A stretch of 64,000 nucleotides of DNA. Source: Microthyrium microscopicum (lineage: Eukaryota > Ascomycota > Dothideomycetes > Microthyriales > Microthyriaceae). The stretch is taken from positions 140,217 to 204,216 of the forward strand of contig MU004240.1 in assembly GCA_010405405.1 (NCBI GenBank), read 5' to 3'. Positions 45,640-57,629 of the stretch are shown here, piece by piece. The notes under the pieces are model-generated. The model was not told the DNA's origin. It saw only the letters and a program-made list of their open reading frames with translations, and ran no database searches. The number at the start of each line of letters is the position of its first letter. The first letter of the stretch is position 1. The translations under genes and the position numbers were made by a program.

Positions 45640-47680
45640 AAGTCCGGGTCATTGATGTTTTACGTCTTACTGTCATGTCATGGAAATGAAATCGGAGGTG
45701 TCATCATGCTTTTGATGGAAACGGTGTTGCCAGGTGTTTTGTATTCCTTTATCTTTTTTCTTGTCAACACCCAGCACCCACTTTGCATAGCACTACCACG
45801 GATTGGTCTTCCCTTTTAGTTTAGTTCTTTTCCCTACTAGAGACAAAGAGAAATGATATACTCCCCATAAAACTATGGCTCTACTATAGAGCGGTGCTTG
45901 CATTCTCCCATTTCTCACTTGCATCGCCTCTTCAATCTCCAATAAATCGCGCATCATTTGCATTCCCTTTGCCGCTGACCATCGCCGGGCGCTCTTGTTG
46001 CCTTGCGATGCCGTTTCGCCCTGCATCGTACATGCAACCAATTAGCCCTTCACTGCCTTTTTCCTTCTATAGTTCTCTCCTTTTCTTTCCTTTTTCCCTG
46101 ATAGCCGCGCTTATCCCGTCCGACCATGTCCTCTTCGTAAACATTCCTATCCCAAGATAGCTATGGACGATGTGCTGGCTTCTACATACTGGAATCCTGA
46201 ACCAGCTGATCTCAACAACTCGCATTATCAAATCAACTGCAATCCAATCTCGCCCTGTTCGCTCGTTCCTGCTGCGGGCCATCTGTGTTGCCGATATGGA
46301 GATTTGCTGATTTCCCATATTCGCCCGCTTCTTGGTCACTGGTCCGTGGAACGGAAGGACCTGGGGCGGGCGGGAAGACTTCTAGCCTGGCCTCTGTTTC
46401 TTTTTGGTTTGGTTCGCTGCTGTGTCGCCGAACGGCAAGAGACGGCCCGGTAGTTTGGGCGCGTAGTGATTTGGATGTGCATTGTTAGGAGGGGGGCGAT
46501 CCAATGCTGGTAGTATGTTTGGGCGAGAGAAGAGTAATATGCGCGAGTGCTTTATCGTAGAAAATCGTATCGAAAGTGTCAGGAATTAAATCTCCGCGGG
46601 ATATAGTGACCACTTTGGGCATGTAGTTGGCGGAAGAGGTTGTATTGTACCCTGGGACGTGTCCATGTCGTTGGGATTGGATGTCCGAAAACTCGGTGCA
46701 GATCCGGATATGGTGGTAGGGTCCAAAGGAGCGGGTTTTCTGTCGTGGGAGACGAGGGAGGGAAGTTGGATGCGTACGCCAGGAGAGAGCAGAGATTTGC
46801 AAAGGAGTGGGACTTGTTGAAGAAAGAAAGTGGACTGAGGCGGTGAGAATGGTAAATTCCGTGGCATTGGTTCTGCTTGGATTTGAGTTGTTGCTGGTCA
46901 CACTGCTTTGTGCTTCTGTTTGATACTGGGCTACGTGGTAGTTATGAGGCATAAGGCTAGAGTACCTGAGCTATGGGATCAGGTCACTGAACGAAAAAGG
47001 CATGTAGATCCTGAATTTTTGGTTGTATTTTGGCACAGCTAGTGATTACTTTCACATATCACTGTAGAGCAAAGTAGAACACAAGTTCAAGTTATCAAAC
47101 TAGCTGTCTGGTAAAGAGTACCAAACGCTTAGAAGTTGAGATTCATTTCGTAATTATACGGAGAAAATTCCGAAGGGGGCATAAGTACTATTCAGTGCTA
47201 GATAGAAGAGTGCGATTGACAAATCCGAAGAGCATGAACACTCACCTGCAAGATGCAAGTGAAGTAGACCAGGTATGACATGAACAATTGTGGTTCGTGT
47301 GAAGAAGTTCTTCTAAAATAACAGTGATGTTGCTAAAGAAGCTTGAGTTAGATATGTTGCTGGAGAAAGGGCCTAGGTGTGTTCGTTGCTTTGCTTTTGT
47401 TGGTCCTAGATATATTTGTAATGTAGGAAAAGCTCTCGTTTGCGGTAACCAAGAATCGTATATGTATCTTGATGTATGGCCTTGCAGGAACTTGCCAAAT
47501 GACAAGCCAAGGCGTCAAAGAGAAAAGATGGATGTTGCTTGTTATTGTAATTGGTTATGTTGGATCGGCCATGCGAGTGAGGTCGATTGTTGCTCGCATA
47601 TGCTCGTCTGCTAGCTTCACCATGGCATTTGGTCAAGAGTAAATTGATAGATATTACTCATCATGGTGATGTTGAACAAG
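45640..47680. other. Gene-free 2 kb intergenic region
   Basis: 3' flank of the FHA gene and of the Cys-rich gene. Minus-strand frames of 155 and 93 codons overlap each other near 46485-46952, and a plus-strand frame of 96 codons lies at 46163-46453. None shows motifs, splice partners or a credible composition, so no gene is called. Confidence 0.4.
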
Positions 47681-48024
47681 CTAGTGATCCTTCTCCTTCT
47701 TGCTATTGTCGGTTGCATTTTGACAAGAAGGACAGCCTGGGCAACGAAGAACTCCGTTAGCTCCACAAGTCTCGCAGCTGTTGTACTAGTGTTAGCCAAT
47801 CAATTCATATATAGGTAATGAAGGCGCAGCAAGATAATTTGAGGACAAAGAAATCGGGCAGAATGTTTTGCGCTAGGTGAGAATTTTGGCGTCATATTAC
47901 GGAGCCGCAATTCCTCGGATGTACTAGGTAGAACGATCTTGATATAAGAGAGCACTTACTCGACAACATTCCTCGGATGAGATCCACACTGGGGACACTT
48001 GATGAACCCACCGCATTCGGCCAT
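47681..48024 (-). CDS. Small Cys-rich (zinc-ribbon-like) protein, 53 residues
   Basis: Exons 48024-47960 and 47777-47681 are joined over a 182-nt intron with a GTAAGT donor and a CTAAC branch site 15-20 nt before the CAG acceptor. The product starts MAECGGFIKCPQCGSHPRNV and continues DCETCGANGVLRCPGCPSC, then a polar Lys-rich tail. It has nine cysteines in CxxC pairs, the pattern of a zinc ribbon or of a DnaJ-like Cys-rich motif. Each exon is far shorter than a normal gene and the frames differ, so it is invisible to simple open-frame scans. The intron is longer than average and might contain another exon. Function is unknown; zinc binding is inferred from the cysteine spacing. Confidence 0.62.
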
Positions 48025-49613
48025 TTGGAAGTTTGATCTGGGTGTGGTGCTGTTGATATGAGAGAGTATTGTTTACGTAGAGGAAAGGTAGGATAATTCA
48101 CTGAGCATGCTCAGAAGAGCTTGGAAGACTTTGACTTGACTTTATATCTTCCATTCGATTAACAGTGTACTCCCAACTTCGACCCGCCCTCGAACCACTT
48201 GAAATATTGCTATGCGGACAAGGCGTACCTCCGATCAGACACCAAGAAGTGTGCAAAGACTCGAGAATGGTACCTCAAACGTGCGTGATTAGAGCTGGCC
48301 ATGGGAGGCGCCAGCGAAGCGGTGGACGTTGAAAGCTGGAACCGTGTCACAGTTCGTCAGCGGTGTTCCTTTCTGGATACATTCAGGCATGCCATTGCGG
48401 GAGATAGATCTCTAACTGTTGATCATCGAGAGGGTCTACCTCCAATTGTATTGCGGGCTTGATAGGGCGTAATTAGAAATTGAAAGAACCACAAAACGAT
48501 GCTGATCGACCCACAAACAAGATCATGCACATCGTATTGGGTAGAGCCACCGCAGGTGATTGGAGCATTACGAGTGAGCGCTTCATACGAATCTGATAGG
48601 CAAGCATAATACTGTGCATTATATTGTCAAAATTCCGAGGACCCAAAGTCTAGGTTCAGCTGGAGCTCTCCAAGCAATTCTTCACTAGCCTATCGTGAAG
48701 TTTCAACTCTGTATCCAGACTGACGGTAATCTTGCAAACTATTAACGAACCTCGGTAACATAAAGCTTGAATCGGCATAAATCCTGTGTCAAGAACCGAT
48801 AAACTGGTCCCGAAAAACAGCAGAGTGGTATCTGTACGAGGTTGGGCATCCGTTTGTTTCCGAGACTTGTTCTTCCTTACAGTGGAAAGTTGGTTTAAAA
48901 GCCATAAAACCCCGACATTATCACACCGAGGCACCAGAACGTTGTCCATGCTATAGGTCAATATTCTTCGAAAATCTTGCTTTAACGTGGTCCAAAGCTT
49001 AGGGCAGATGCTCGTGACCTATTCATGGTTTTCATGAGCAGATTTGCTGCTGGCATTGAGTACTGCATCTTCCACTGCGCCCAGTTCATGGAACCGGGTA
49101 GGAACGAGATGTTGCAATGCACTATCGAGTCTATGAATATATCGGCAATCGCTTATCGCGCCACTTGAATATTGAAGTCTACGCAGGTGGCGCGATATGA
49201 AGTGCGCTTTGGCGAATTAGGTGTGTGAGAAACAGACGGTGTGTAACATGTTGTCCTTCCGGTCAGCAGCGATTTGCGTCCATGTGCATCAGAGGATATA
49301 GTCATGCGCAAATTCAGGCAGGGATATGCAACGCCATATCTCACTCTCCAGTTCGCATTTCTTCTCGGCTTGAAAAAGCACTAATTGGAAGTAGGAGAGT
49401 GCCTCTGTAGATATGCCAGGCATGATCGAATCTGGATCGTTCGATGAATAGTTGGATGTTATAGGCTCCCTGCCTCGCTGATAGCATCAGCATTTCTGTA
49501 ATGTAGTTGCCTGATAGAAGCTTGTCTGATAATTCGAAATTTTTCGAAATTTGATGATGAGTATATTAACAGATGCTTCCCGAAACACTGATAGCTGAGG
49601 CTTGTATGATAGC
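48025..49613. other. Intergenic, no gene seen
   Basis: Promoter of the Cys-rich gene and 3' flank of the EAF gene. A 101-codon minus-strand frame at 48656-48961 has no supporting motif. Confidence 0.4.
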
Positions 49614-50987
49614 CTATTCGGCCTCGCTTTCGCTCTCACTTTCCATGACAGGACTATTGTGCTCACTTTGTGCAAGGCCTTGCAGGAATTGACTTTCGAA
49701 TTCGGCGTCTTCGTCGAAGTCTTCTTCATTGGCCAAGTCAGCATGACCATGCGCAGGTGATCCAAGTAACATTGGCTCAACATCGCCGTCGCCTTCTTCG
49801 CCCTCGGCGTCATCGTCATCCGGATAGTGTCGGTTTCGATGCTGAACGGTAGGACTATCATCCTCACTGACGTCGGCCTCTACATTATCAAGGTCAACCG
49901 CAAAATCGTCCTCGTACCTGTCACGCTTAGGCGGTGTATGTATTTGGCTGCTGGGGGAATTGGCGGCAGACCGGAGGGATATAGGACCGCCGTGTGACGA
50001 TCCAGGTAGCGTCACGGCACGCTGCCGCCGTGGGGGAGAGTCACCAAAATCAATTTCAAGACCATTGTTTCCTCCAGTTCCATAGTCATCATCGGCAAAG
50101 TCGTCGTCCATTTCTTCCACATCTGATAATTTACTGGCAGGAGGTTCTTTCGGCGACAAACTTGGGGAAGGCCCTTTGACAACAGGTACTTCAAGTTCAC
50201 GGCGCCCTTTGATGTCGCTCTTTTGGGTCCTCTTCGATGTAGGCTTAGGGTCTTCGTCTCGCGTTGAGGCTCTGCGATCCATGCGTATCTTTGGAGCTGG
50301 ACGCCGTTGTGTAGTGCGCGCATTATTGCTCTTTCCCTCCGGATTGGAGGTTGCACGTTCTCTGGGGATAGAATCTGTGTCCTGAGTATTGCTTGTGGTA
50401 GGTTTTGGCTTTGAATTGTAACTTTCTTTCTGTTTTGGTCGTTCTACCAAATGATGTCGAAAGTCGAAGGGATTGTTTGGGTCGGCATCCGCCATATCGT
50501 CGTTAGCCAAGTTATTGAGGCCGTCATCATCAGACGATGGTTCGCTTTGTTCCAAGAGCTGTGGATACTGCTCACTCAATTTGGTCCCGTTTTTCTCCCA
50601 GGGTGTTGATCGTAAGTTGAATGAATATTCGGCTACAAGGGGCTGAAGAGTGAAGGTTTGCGACGCTGGGTCAAAAACGAGAGCGAAAGACTTTTTGCTA
50701 TTTTTCCGGTGGCCATCATAATGGTAAATACTCCGACCACCGCTTTCATCGTCCTGAATGTCTAAAGAGCTTGTACCGGCATTAGCTTTGAGTTTGGTGG
50801 TTCGTATCGTACCCGGTGATTGACTTGGTTTGTGGTTCAGTCGGACGGCGGAAAAAGGAGAGGAGCTGGCATCTCCGTTGAGAAGATCATCGGAGATATT
50901 GAGAGTGTAATGGGACTTTCGATGAGGGTCAACACTGGAGGAGGTATGAGGAGTTGGTGTCGTGCCGAGAGGGGACGCCATTAGCAT
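49614..50987 (-). CDS. ELL-associated factor (EAF) family transcription elongation protein
   Basis: This is a single open frame of 457 residues. The N-terminal 130 residues match the EAF pattern: HYTLNISDDLL, then IYHYDGHRKNSKKSFALVFD, PASQTFTLQPLVAEYSFNLR and the closing STPWEKN. EAF proteins partner ELL and stimulate Pol II elongation in the nucleus; S. pombe has an Ell1-Eaf1 complex. The rest is disordered: Pro/Ser/Arg-rich with nuclear-signal-like basic clusters (KPTSKRTQK), then acidic (EEMDDDFADDDYGTGG) and a Glu/Ser tail ending ESESESEAE, which fits a transactivation-type region. The first two ATGs (MLM) are two codons apart. Confidence 0.82.
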   Translation of the reverse strand: MLMASPLGTTPTPHTSSSVDPHRKSHYTLNISDDLLNGDASSSPFSAVRLNHKPSQSPGTIRTTKLKANAGTSSLDIQDDESGGRSIYHYDGHRKNSKKSFALVFDPASQTFTLQPLVAEYSFNLRSTPWEKNGTKLSEQYPQLLEQSEPSSDDDGLNNLANDDMADADPNNPFDFRHHLVERPKQKESYNSKPKPTTSNTQDTDSIPRERATSNPEGKSNNARTTQRRPAPKIRMDRRASTRDEDPKPTSKRTQKSDIKGRRELEVPVVKGPSPSLSPKEPPASKLSDVEEMDDDFADDDYGTGGNNGLEIDFGDSPPRRQRAVTLPGSSHGGPISLRSAANSPSSQIHTPPKRDRYEDDFAVDLDNVEADVSEDDSPTVQHRNRHYPDDDDAEGEEGDGDVEPMLLGSPAHGHADLANEEDFDEDAEFESQFLQGLAQSEHNSPVMESESESEAE

Positions 50988-51564
50988 TGGGGTCGACTAG
51001 AGTCGAGTCGCGACAGCTTGGAGAGATCTCCAGAACAGAAGCGAACAATAAGAAGAAGCAGTTGGGATATAGAGGCAATGAAGATCAAGCTGATGGGAAG
51101 CGGTATGTTGATAACAGTCCATGTAGTTGAGTGTTGCGGTTTGTTCACATGTAGACACGGGCTGAATTGGCGAGGCGAGGAGGAAGTTAGAGCGCTCCAA
51201 CTTTGGTCAGCATCATCCCAGAAGGAACTGGTCCGTGCAAGACAAATTAACTATGTTTATACAGAGCTAAAAGAGCTATTCTAGGCGTTGGTATAGCTTG
51301 AGACTATTTAACAATTACTAGCGCACTTAGTTACATTAAATGCTAACTTCACTCCTTCCTCCACTACATACTATGGAAGAATGGAGTGATTCTGACCCCA
51401 CAGTCTGGTTGCTTTTCTCTCTGATTGTTACTCTGTTGCACTGCCTTATAGAGGTACCACTGGCCATGGATCGTACCAGCTTGGTCTTAGTCCTCACAGT
51501 GCCCGCAATGAATATGTGATCAAGAACAGCATCTGCTTGAAATACAATCCTATGTTTGACAGCT
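50988..51564. other. Intergenic: EAF promoter and 3' flank of the next gene
   Basis: No gene is seen. A plus-strand frame at 51018-51284 reads through the EAF leader and lacks support. Confidence 0.4.
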
Positions 51565-52077
51565 TCACTTTGGATCCAGATTGTAGTTACTTGGCTCGCG
51601 CTTGCAGGGTGTGCAAACTCCCGGCTGTAACCCTTGACGCTTCCGTTCCTCCTGTTCGCGGATCCGTTCTTCCAGTGCTATTTTATGCTTCTGCAGAGCC
51701 TCCTCCGATGGGCGCTGAGGTCGGATCTCTTCTGGCGGATTAAAAAGATGCTCCTCAGGAACATCGCGTCCATCGACGCCACGATATTTATCCTCTTTTG
51801 CTTGATCGAACGGAAAGCGATCTAAGAAGGTCTTGATCTGTGCAGTTGATAGGCGCACTGCATCAATAACTTCGAAAGTGTCGGAGTTCCAGTGCCGAAA
51901 GACACCATCTGTTCCAATGCAGGTAAAAGCATGGCCATCAGGCTCCTGCTTAAGTGATCGGAGGATTGTGGACAACTCTGCTCGCGCTTCTGCTCGAGCC
52001 TGTAGGGCAACTTGTTAGTCAATCCCAGTCAAAGATGTCTAGTAATCATAATCAGGTGGTCATACTTCTTCTGACAT
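51565..52077 (-). CDS. Uncharacterised small protein with C-terminal charged helix
   Basis: A 12-nt first exon (52077-52066, MSEE), a 66-nt intron with GTATGA donor and CTAAC branch, and exon 51999-51565 give 148 residues. The start is inferred because the large exon has no ATG before its conserved-looking part and continues upstream as ARAEARAELSTILRSLKQEP to a perfect acceptor. The core reads FTCIGTDGVFRHWNSDTFEV and IKTFLDRFPFDQ, a small ordered alpha/beta segment, followed by a Glu/Arg/Gln helix (ALEERIREQEERKRQGLQPG). No family is recognised; the WD-like GTDGVFRHWN is too short to call a repeat. Confidence 0.65.
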
Positions 52078-53049
52078 GTCGTCTTAAGTTTTCAGAGTAT
52101 CACTTGCTGGGTTCGCAACGAATTGTTGGACTGATGAAAAGAAGTGCAGCAGAGGAAGAAGGGATCTACAGATAAACCCACTCATACTTATTATGTGGCA
52201 GCCTACATAATTCTATGTCCCTTTCGCTTTTGCCTCCATATTTTTACTGACATGATACATGTAGAGTTGTGGCAGTGATTCGTTATGACAACCAGAAGAG
52301 CGAAGCACGATCTGAACTTGGATCTCGTCAAAGCATCGAAGATTTTCCACTCGGTGTAGGCGTACAAGTACGTAAGATGCCTTATTCACGTCCTCCTTGA
52401 GAATTTGAGACTGAAACAGAGCCGTTCAGATCCCACGGCTTGGTTGGTCCTATCATTGTTACTCCCATAATGCAACCGTTTGTAATGGCTGTTGTGCTTG
52501 CTGTCACTTAGTATTACTTCTACTCTCCGGTTTCGTAAAGTTTTGCGGTTTCTCTTTGGGTCATCCAGCAATGTCCAGAGCGGAGCAGCCTACCTATAAG
52601 CGTATAGCAGATTGTGAACACCACAAGGACAAAAGACGATAGCGTTTTTGTATTTGTTTGGGTTTAAAGGTCCCAGCAGACTACATATCGTAGTTTACGT
52701 GCATCACAATTGCATTTCACTGACAGCTTCTGAGCTAGCAAACGTAGAGTACTCTACTCTATATTCAGACAGAGGCTTGCCAATTTTCCACCCCCATCGT
52801 GTACAGTATTACTTGCCAGGTATCTGAATTCTGGATGCAAGGGCAAGAAATACTCAGGAAGGAACAAATAACAAAAATAATACCGACTTTAATTCCTAGG
52901 CCGTTCTAAGTAAAGGTACAGATAACAGACATGCATTATCCAACCGAAATAAAGCTCGTAACGTCGTGAGATGCTGCATGACTCTTGGGAACCTGCCAAT
53001 ATTAGAACATCAAGAGAAACAAAACCCGAAAAGCGTAAAGCAAAACACA
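52078..53049. other. Intergenic, no gene seen
   Basis: Lies between the promoter of the small unknown gene and the 3' end of the zinc-finger gene (both minus strand). Ordinary composition, only short frames. Confidence 0.4.
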
Positions 53050-53767
53050 TCATTCCTGACCCGACTTTCTATGTGGAGCCTTGCTTCTCTTGGGAATATT
53101 CTCATGGTGAAAGTTCCGCAGATGCTCTCTTAAATGATCACGACGTGTAAATCCGCCGTCTCCACGCCTTGGGCAGCCATCCCAAGTGCAATCGTACTTC
53201 TTGTTCCTGTCCCTATTATGTACACATTCAAAGTGTCTGTCCTTGTCCGCTTTTCGGGCAAAGGCTACGTCACAGCCTTGCGATGGACACTTGTACTTCT
53301 TACTGCACATGGTAACTTAGCAGCGAGCTTTTGCATTTACCGACGCCACCGCCGTAGAGAACCACGGGGACGTACCTAGGGGCAGATTGTGCCTTGCCAT
53401 CCTCCGAGCCAGGACTGTGGCTATCCTCATCTAGCCCTGAACCTGCAACCGACTGTCCCAGAGGCGATTGTGGGTATGCTCCGGGTAGTTCAGCCGCATG
53501 GTGAGGGTGCAAGGGAGACGTTGGCCCGCTGCCCGGTATGATGGGCCGCATCCAGTGATCTGTAGCGGGAGATCGATCGCCAACTGTATGATATGATTGG
53601 CTCCAAGAGTCGAGCGCATGATGCCCTCCCGCACCAGCGCCATCTGTGTAGTATCTGTGATGGCTACTCAAATCACTATAGCTATGATATGGATAGCTGT
53701 AGGCCGGGTCGGGGCGAGCGGATGGACTTCCGGCATGCGAGTACAGGGGTCGATTGTATTGATCCAT
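53050..53767 (-). CDS. C2H2 zinc-finger protein (putative DNA-binding regulator)
   Basis: Exons 53767-53376 and 53302-53050 give 214 residues. The N-terminal 130 residues are Ser/His/Tyr/Pro/Gly-rich and disordered. After the 73-nt intron the C-terminus has two C2H2 fingers: YKCPSQGCDVAFARKADKDR then HFECVH, and YDCTWDGCPRRGDGGFTRRD then HLREHLRNFHHE. The region ends in a basic tail (IPKRSKAPHRKSGQE). Two C-terminal fingers after a Ser/Tyr-rich region is a common layout of Pezizomycotina transcription factors. The join restores the finger (S-KKYKCPSQGC) with no break. Target genes cannot be inferred. Confidence 0.85.
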
Positions 53768-55585
53768 GCGACCGTCTACTGAATATGGAGAGGCATCTGC
53801 GTTTATGCAGTCCTAAACAAAGTTTTAATAAATAAAGTCTTGTCGGCAAAAAGTCGACTCAGGGATACTCGCAGATCGTACCTCACTACCCAGACTGCTA
53901 TTGGTTGGGTAAGACATTCTAGGTAGCCTAGTCTATGCTCGAATACAAAAACGAAGAGTTAAAAATGCAAGAGGGCGAACAGATTGGGAGTCCGGATGCC
54001 TGATGGCGGCAGCGAAGCTTGATAATGTGAAGCAATCCAGAACGATTTCCGATCAAAGTTCAGCACATTCAATGCGGGGCGTTACTTTTGAATATGCCTC
54101 AACCGAGGGTCTAACATGGCAATTTATAATGCAGGCGAGATAATAGCCCAAAGCTTGGTGCAAGAGAACTCGTAGCAATTGGTTGATTGGTGGGCAATTC
54201 GGAAGTTGGGTTGAATCGACTTGGTTGGGAACTCCATCGACTGCTGGCAGCCGTCTAAAACATCCAACAGAGTCTTTGCAATACCTGAAACTCTAGGCCT
54301 TGAGTGGTCCAACGGAATCCGAATCAGGCTTCGGAGACAATCGCAAAGAGCAAAGCCAGCTAGGGGTATCGATCACGCAGGAGACGTGTCCGTCCATGAC
54401 GTATCCGTATAGCGTTGATTTCCCATTATTTTCTTACTACTAGTCCACGGTATACTGTGAGGCCAACAAGACAGCGAGGGTTGAATGGGGTGAGGCCGGG
54501 TCAACAGCGCGAGACTAGTCGATCGTCACCCAAACGGCAGGGGAAAAGCAACATGGAAACCATCGTCCGAGCAGAAGGAGACAAGAAAGCACTGTTGACG
54601 TGCTGTGGAAAGGAGTCTAATTACTAGCATGCAGCATCAACCTGTCCTATACTTGAAGAAAGCGTCGTGAGAAGTCGGGTCCAGAAGGCTTCCAGATGGT
54701 CCCGTGAGCTATCCGCGGCCAAGGTCGAACCCAACTGTTGGGTCCTGGATCGTTCTGAGAATACGAAGAGAAAACTAGAAAAGCTGTCAGAAGCAGGCTA
54801 TCAAGTATGACAACTTGCAAAGCGCTTGCAGCCGGCTAAAACCGCAGTAAAGGGCCTAACAACGCTTCTTCTGCAATCTGCATGGTATACTTAGTCTGAC
54901 AAGCAGCGACCACGACCACGACCGCGACCACGACCACGCACCAGACCTGGCAGTAGCGCACGCTCATCTTTAGTTCGACAGGCTTGTAGGGGGTCCGATC
55001 ATTTGGAGAAAACTCCTTCACCTCAAACTGAAGGCTTGGAGCGAGAAGGTAACCTAGAACTCGTGGCGGACTCTGATTGATCGGCTATCACAACCGCTAA
55101 CAGGCAGAGAGGAGCGGGCCGAACCGGGTGCCTGATTGCCTAGTTGCTGCTGAGCCTCTAAGCCGCTGGGAAAGCGAATGGATGAAAGGAGAAGTCTGAC
55201 ATGAAACCAGACAAGTGATAAATTCTATAGGCGTCTAGGTGAGAAAAAGACACACGCAGCCTATTCTATGACCTAGATGCAGTTAACGGTGGAGCAATCC
55301 TTCAAACAAAATGCGGTGAGTTTGCAGAGGAAGAATTTGGAGAAATCTGTAGGGGGTCAATGAAGTACAACTGCATATGCTGTGTGACCGATGAACGGCT
55401 AGGGTCATAGTCACATGAGGCTCTATTGAAAGTCGTGCTGTTAGGAGCTGAAGAAGACCATGGCCGAAATGTATTTGCCTATAGACCAGAGTGGTGAAGT
55501 TCATTTCAACACTGCAATACAACACAGCTGCTACAGAAACAGAAACACGTAGCACTGTTGCACAAAACTTCCATCAATACTGCGA
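53768..55585. other. Gene-free 1.8 kb intergenic region with a GACCAC repeat
   Basis: It holds the promoter of the zinc-finger gene and the 3' flank of Not3/5. A short imperfect (GACCAC) tandem repeat lies at about 54907-54938, read on the minus strand as Val-rich nonsense. No gene is supported. Confidence 0.45.
54907..54938 (+). repeat. Imperfect GACCAC simple repeat
   Basis: About five hexamer units (GACCAC/GACCGC). No gene overlaps it. Confidence 0.75.
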
Positions 55586-57629
55586 TTAACAGTCGTCCTC
55601 TAGGAATTTGTAGTGAAACTTGAAGTCTGCCTTCCTGCGGTTCATCCTGTTCTTTGAGTCAGCAAATGGTCATAACAAAATCCCGACAGCCTGGATGCTG
55701 GTGCAGGCTACCAGTGATGTACAGATGAAACCTCTAAACATACCATGTGCTCTCGTAGTCGAAAAAGCGATAAGTACCCTGCTCATAATCCTCCGTGATG
55801 TCCTTGGGCTCTTCGTGCCGCTGGAACCACGTCTGATATTGTTTGTGAAACCGCCAGCTTTGGGCTTTGAGAGCTTTGGCTGCAGCATACTGCTGATAGG
55901 TCCCCTGTTTGTAGTAAAAGCTGTAGAACAGCGTGTCCGTATCGCATTTACTGTACAGTCGAGGATCATCAAAGATTGATAGGGGCTCTTGTGGGTAATG
56001 GTTTGGAGCATATGGATAAGGATTCTGGGGCCGATAGTGTTGAGGGCGTTCCGAGTCAATGCCATCAGGGTAATACTTGCCACTAGCGATGAACAGTCGC
56101 TGAGTGGTAGGATCAGTTAGAGGTTGGAACGCGGACGCTTTGGTTGCCTCAAAAGACTCGAGCAGGTCCGAAAGATTTGCCGGCAAATGGAAAATGGACT
56201 CTTCTTCCTCGGCGTCCGAGTGTGTGTCACCATTTGTCAGTGAAGGCGTTGAAGGCGGCATTGTTTCTTCCACCGGCCGCTCATCTGAGCTCTTTTTGGA
56301 TGCTTGTTCTATTATTGGGGCATTTCTTATGTTCTCATTGGCCGCAGGCGGTGTCACAGACGAAGCTGTAGCTTTTGATTGGCTTTCCGGCGGAACAGGG
56401 TGAGAATGCACCGCGGATGGCGATGAACTCGGAATAGACTGGGCAGTAACATGTGCTAGCGCTGGTGATAAACCTGTTGCTGACGTTGTGTCTCTTAATG
56501 GCGGAGGGAGAGCTGTCAAGCCAAGTCCACTCTTATCACTTGCAGCAGCAGCAGCCGCAGCAGATGCATATTTGAGTGGTTCCCCCGTTCCTCTTGTTGG
56601 TAAAGGAGCCGGTTTGGCGGTCGTTGGCGGTGGTCCACTCGAAGTTGTCGTAGGTATAGGTGGGTGTAGAGTAGCCAGGGCAGGTAAGGGTGATTTCATT
56701 TGGGTCGATGGACGTCTTGCAGCAGCAGTGGATTCCGACACCGACGTTGACTTTGGTTTTCCTGCTCCCACGCTTGCTTGCCGTGTATCAGCTTCCACAG
56801 GGTCATCCGCTATCGATTGTGTGTCGTGTGAAGAAACATGGTCCAATTCATTCTCCAGTCCGAATTGCTCGTCAAGTTCCTCCAATCCTAATTCGTCGTA
56901 AATCTCATCGTCTTCCATGAAATCAACCTCCGTATTGTTGTCCACATAATACCGTATGTTGTCTTCCAGTTCTTTCAGTCTATCTGGCGACAAAAGTCCG
57001 TTTTCTAAAGCTCTTAGTATGCGCTCTAGAGTGGTGATGTGGAAGTTGTGCTGTTCTAGTTTGACGTCGATTTCTGCAATTCGCTCGGCCTTAGAAGTAT
57101 CTTTCTTTCCCTTCTTCATCGTTGCGTTTACACTTTCTTGCTCTGCTTCCATCTGCTCAACCTGTAGCTGCAGATCTTCCACCGCTTGCTGCGTGAATTC
57201 AATGGCTTCCACCTTCTCTCGCTCCTTCGGATCCAGCTTCGCCGCGGCCTGGAGACCTTCTTTGCTGTATGCTTTCGTCTTCATTTCTTTCTCCACCGCT
57301 TTGAACTTTTCCATTTGCTAGATCCGCATGTTAGCCTTATTCAGTGATGCCACAGCATTGAGTCCAAAGTCTACCGTTTCTATCAACTTGCGCTTCGCAA
57401 GCAGCTCCTTCTTGTCCTTGATCTCGCCACTTGACGCCCATTGTTTTATTTGATCTCGTGAGCGCTGAAGCTTCTTGATTTCCTTCTTTAACGCGTCTTC
57501 CAGCTTCTCTTTCTGTGACGGGTTTGTACTCGATTGGATCTTTTCATGGATGTCTTCAAATTGTTGCACGCCTTCTAGCACCTTCTTGAAGCATTTCTCA
57601 ATCTCATTCTGGAGTTTCCGCTGAGCCAT
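55586..57629 (-). CDS. NOT3: CCR4-NOT complex subunit Not3/Not5
   Basis: Exons 57629-57375, 57317-55744 and 55646-55586 give 629 residues. The protein is a scaffold subunit of the cytoplasmic/nuclear CCR4-NOT deadenylase that controls mRNA decay and links to translation. The N-terminal Not3 domain is a long coiled coil beginning [20 protein letters not shown], with [20 protein letters not shown] and [19 protein letters not shown]; the first intron lies inside it. A long Ser/Pro/Ala linker with an Ala run follows. The C-terminal NOT-box domain includes [45 protein letters not shown] and the end [10 protein letters not shown], which is complete only with the last 61-nt exon; without it the frame would stop at WYV. 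Symbol by homology; yeast names are NOT3 and NOT5. Confidence 0.93.

Noticed and set aside
46485-46952. Minus-strand frame of 155 codons overlapping another of 93 codons
   Set aside because: The two frames compete for the same DNA, neither has a recognisable feature, and both are Ser/Pro/Thr-rich by base composition. A real gene here cannot be excluded without transcripts.
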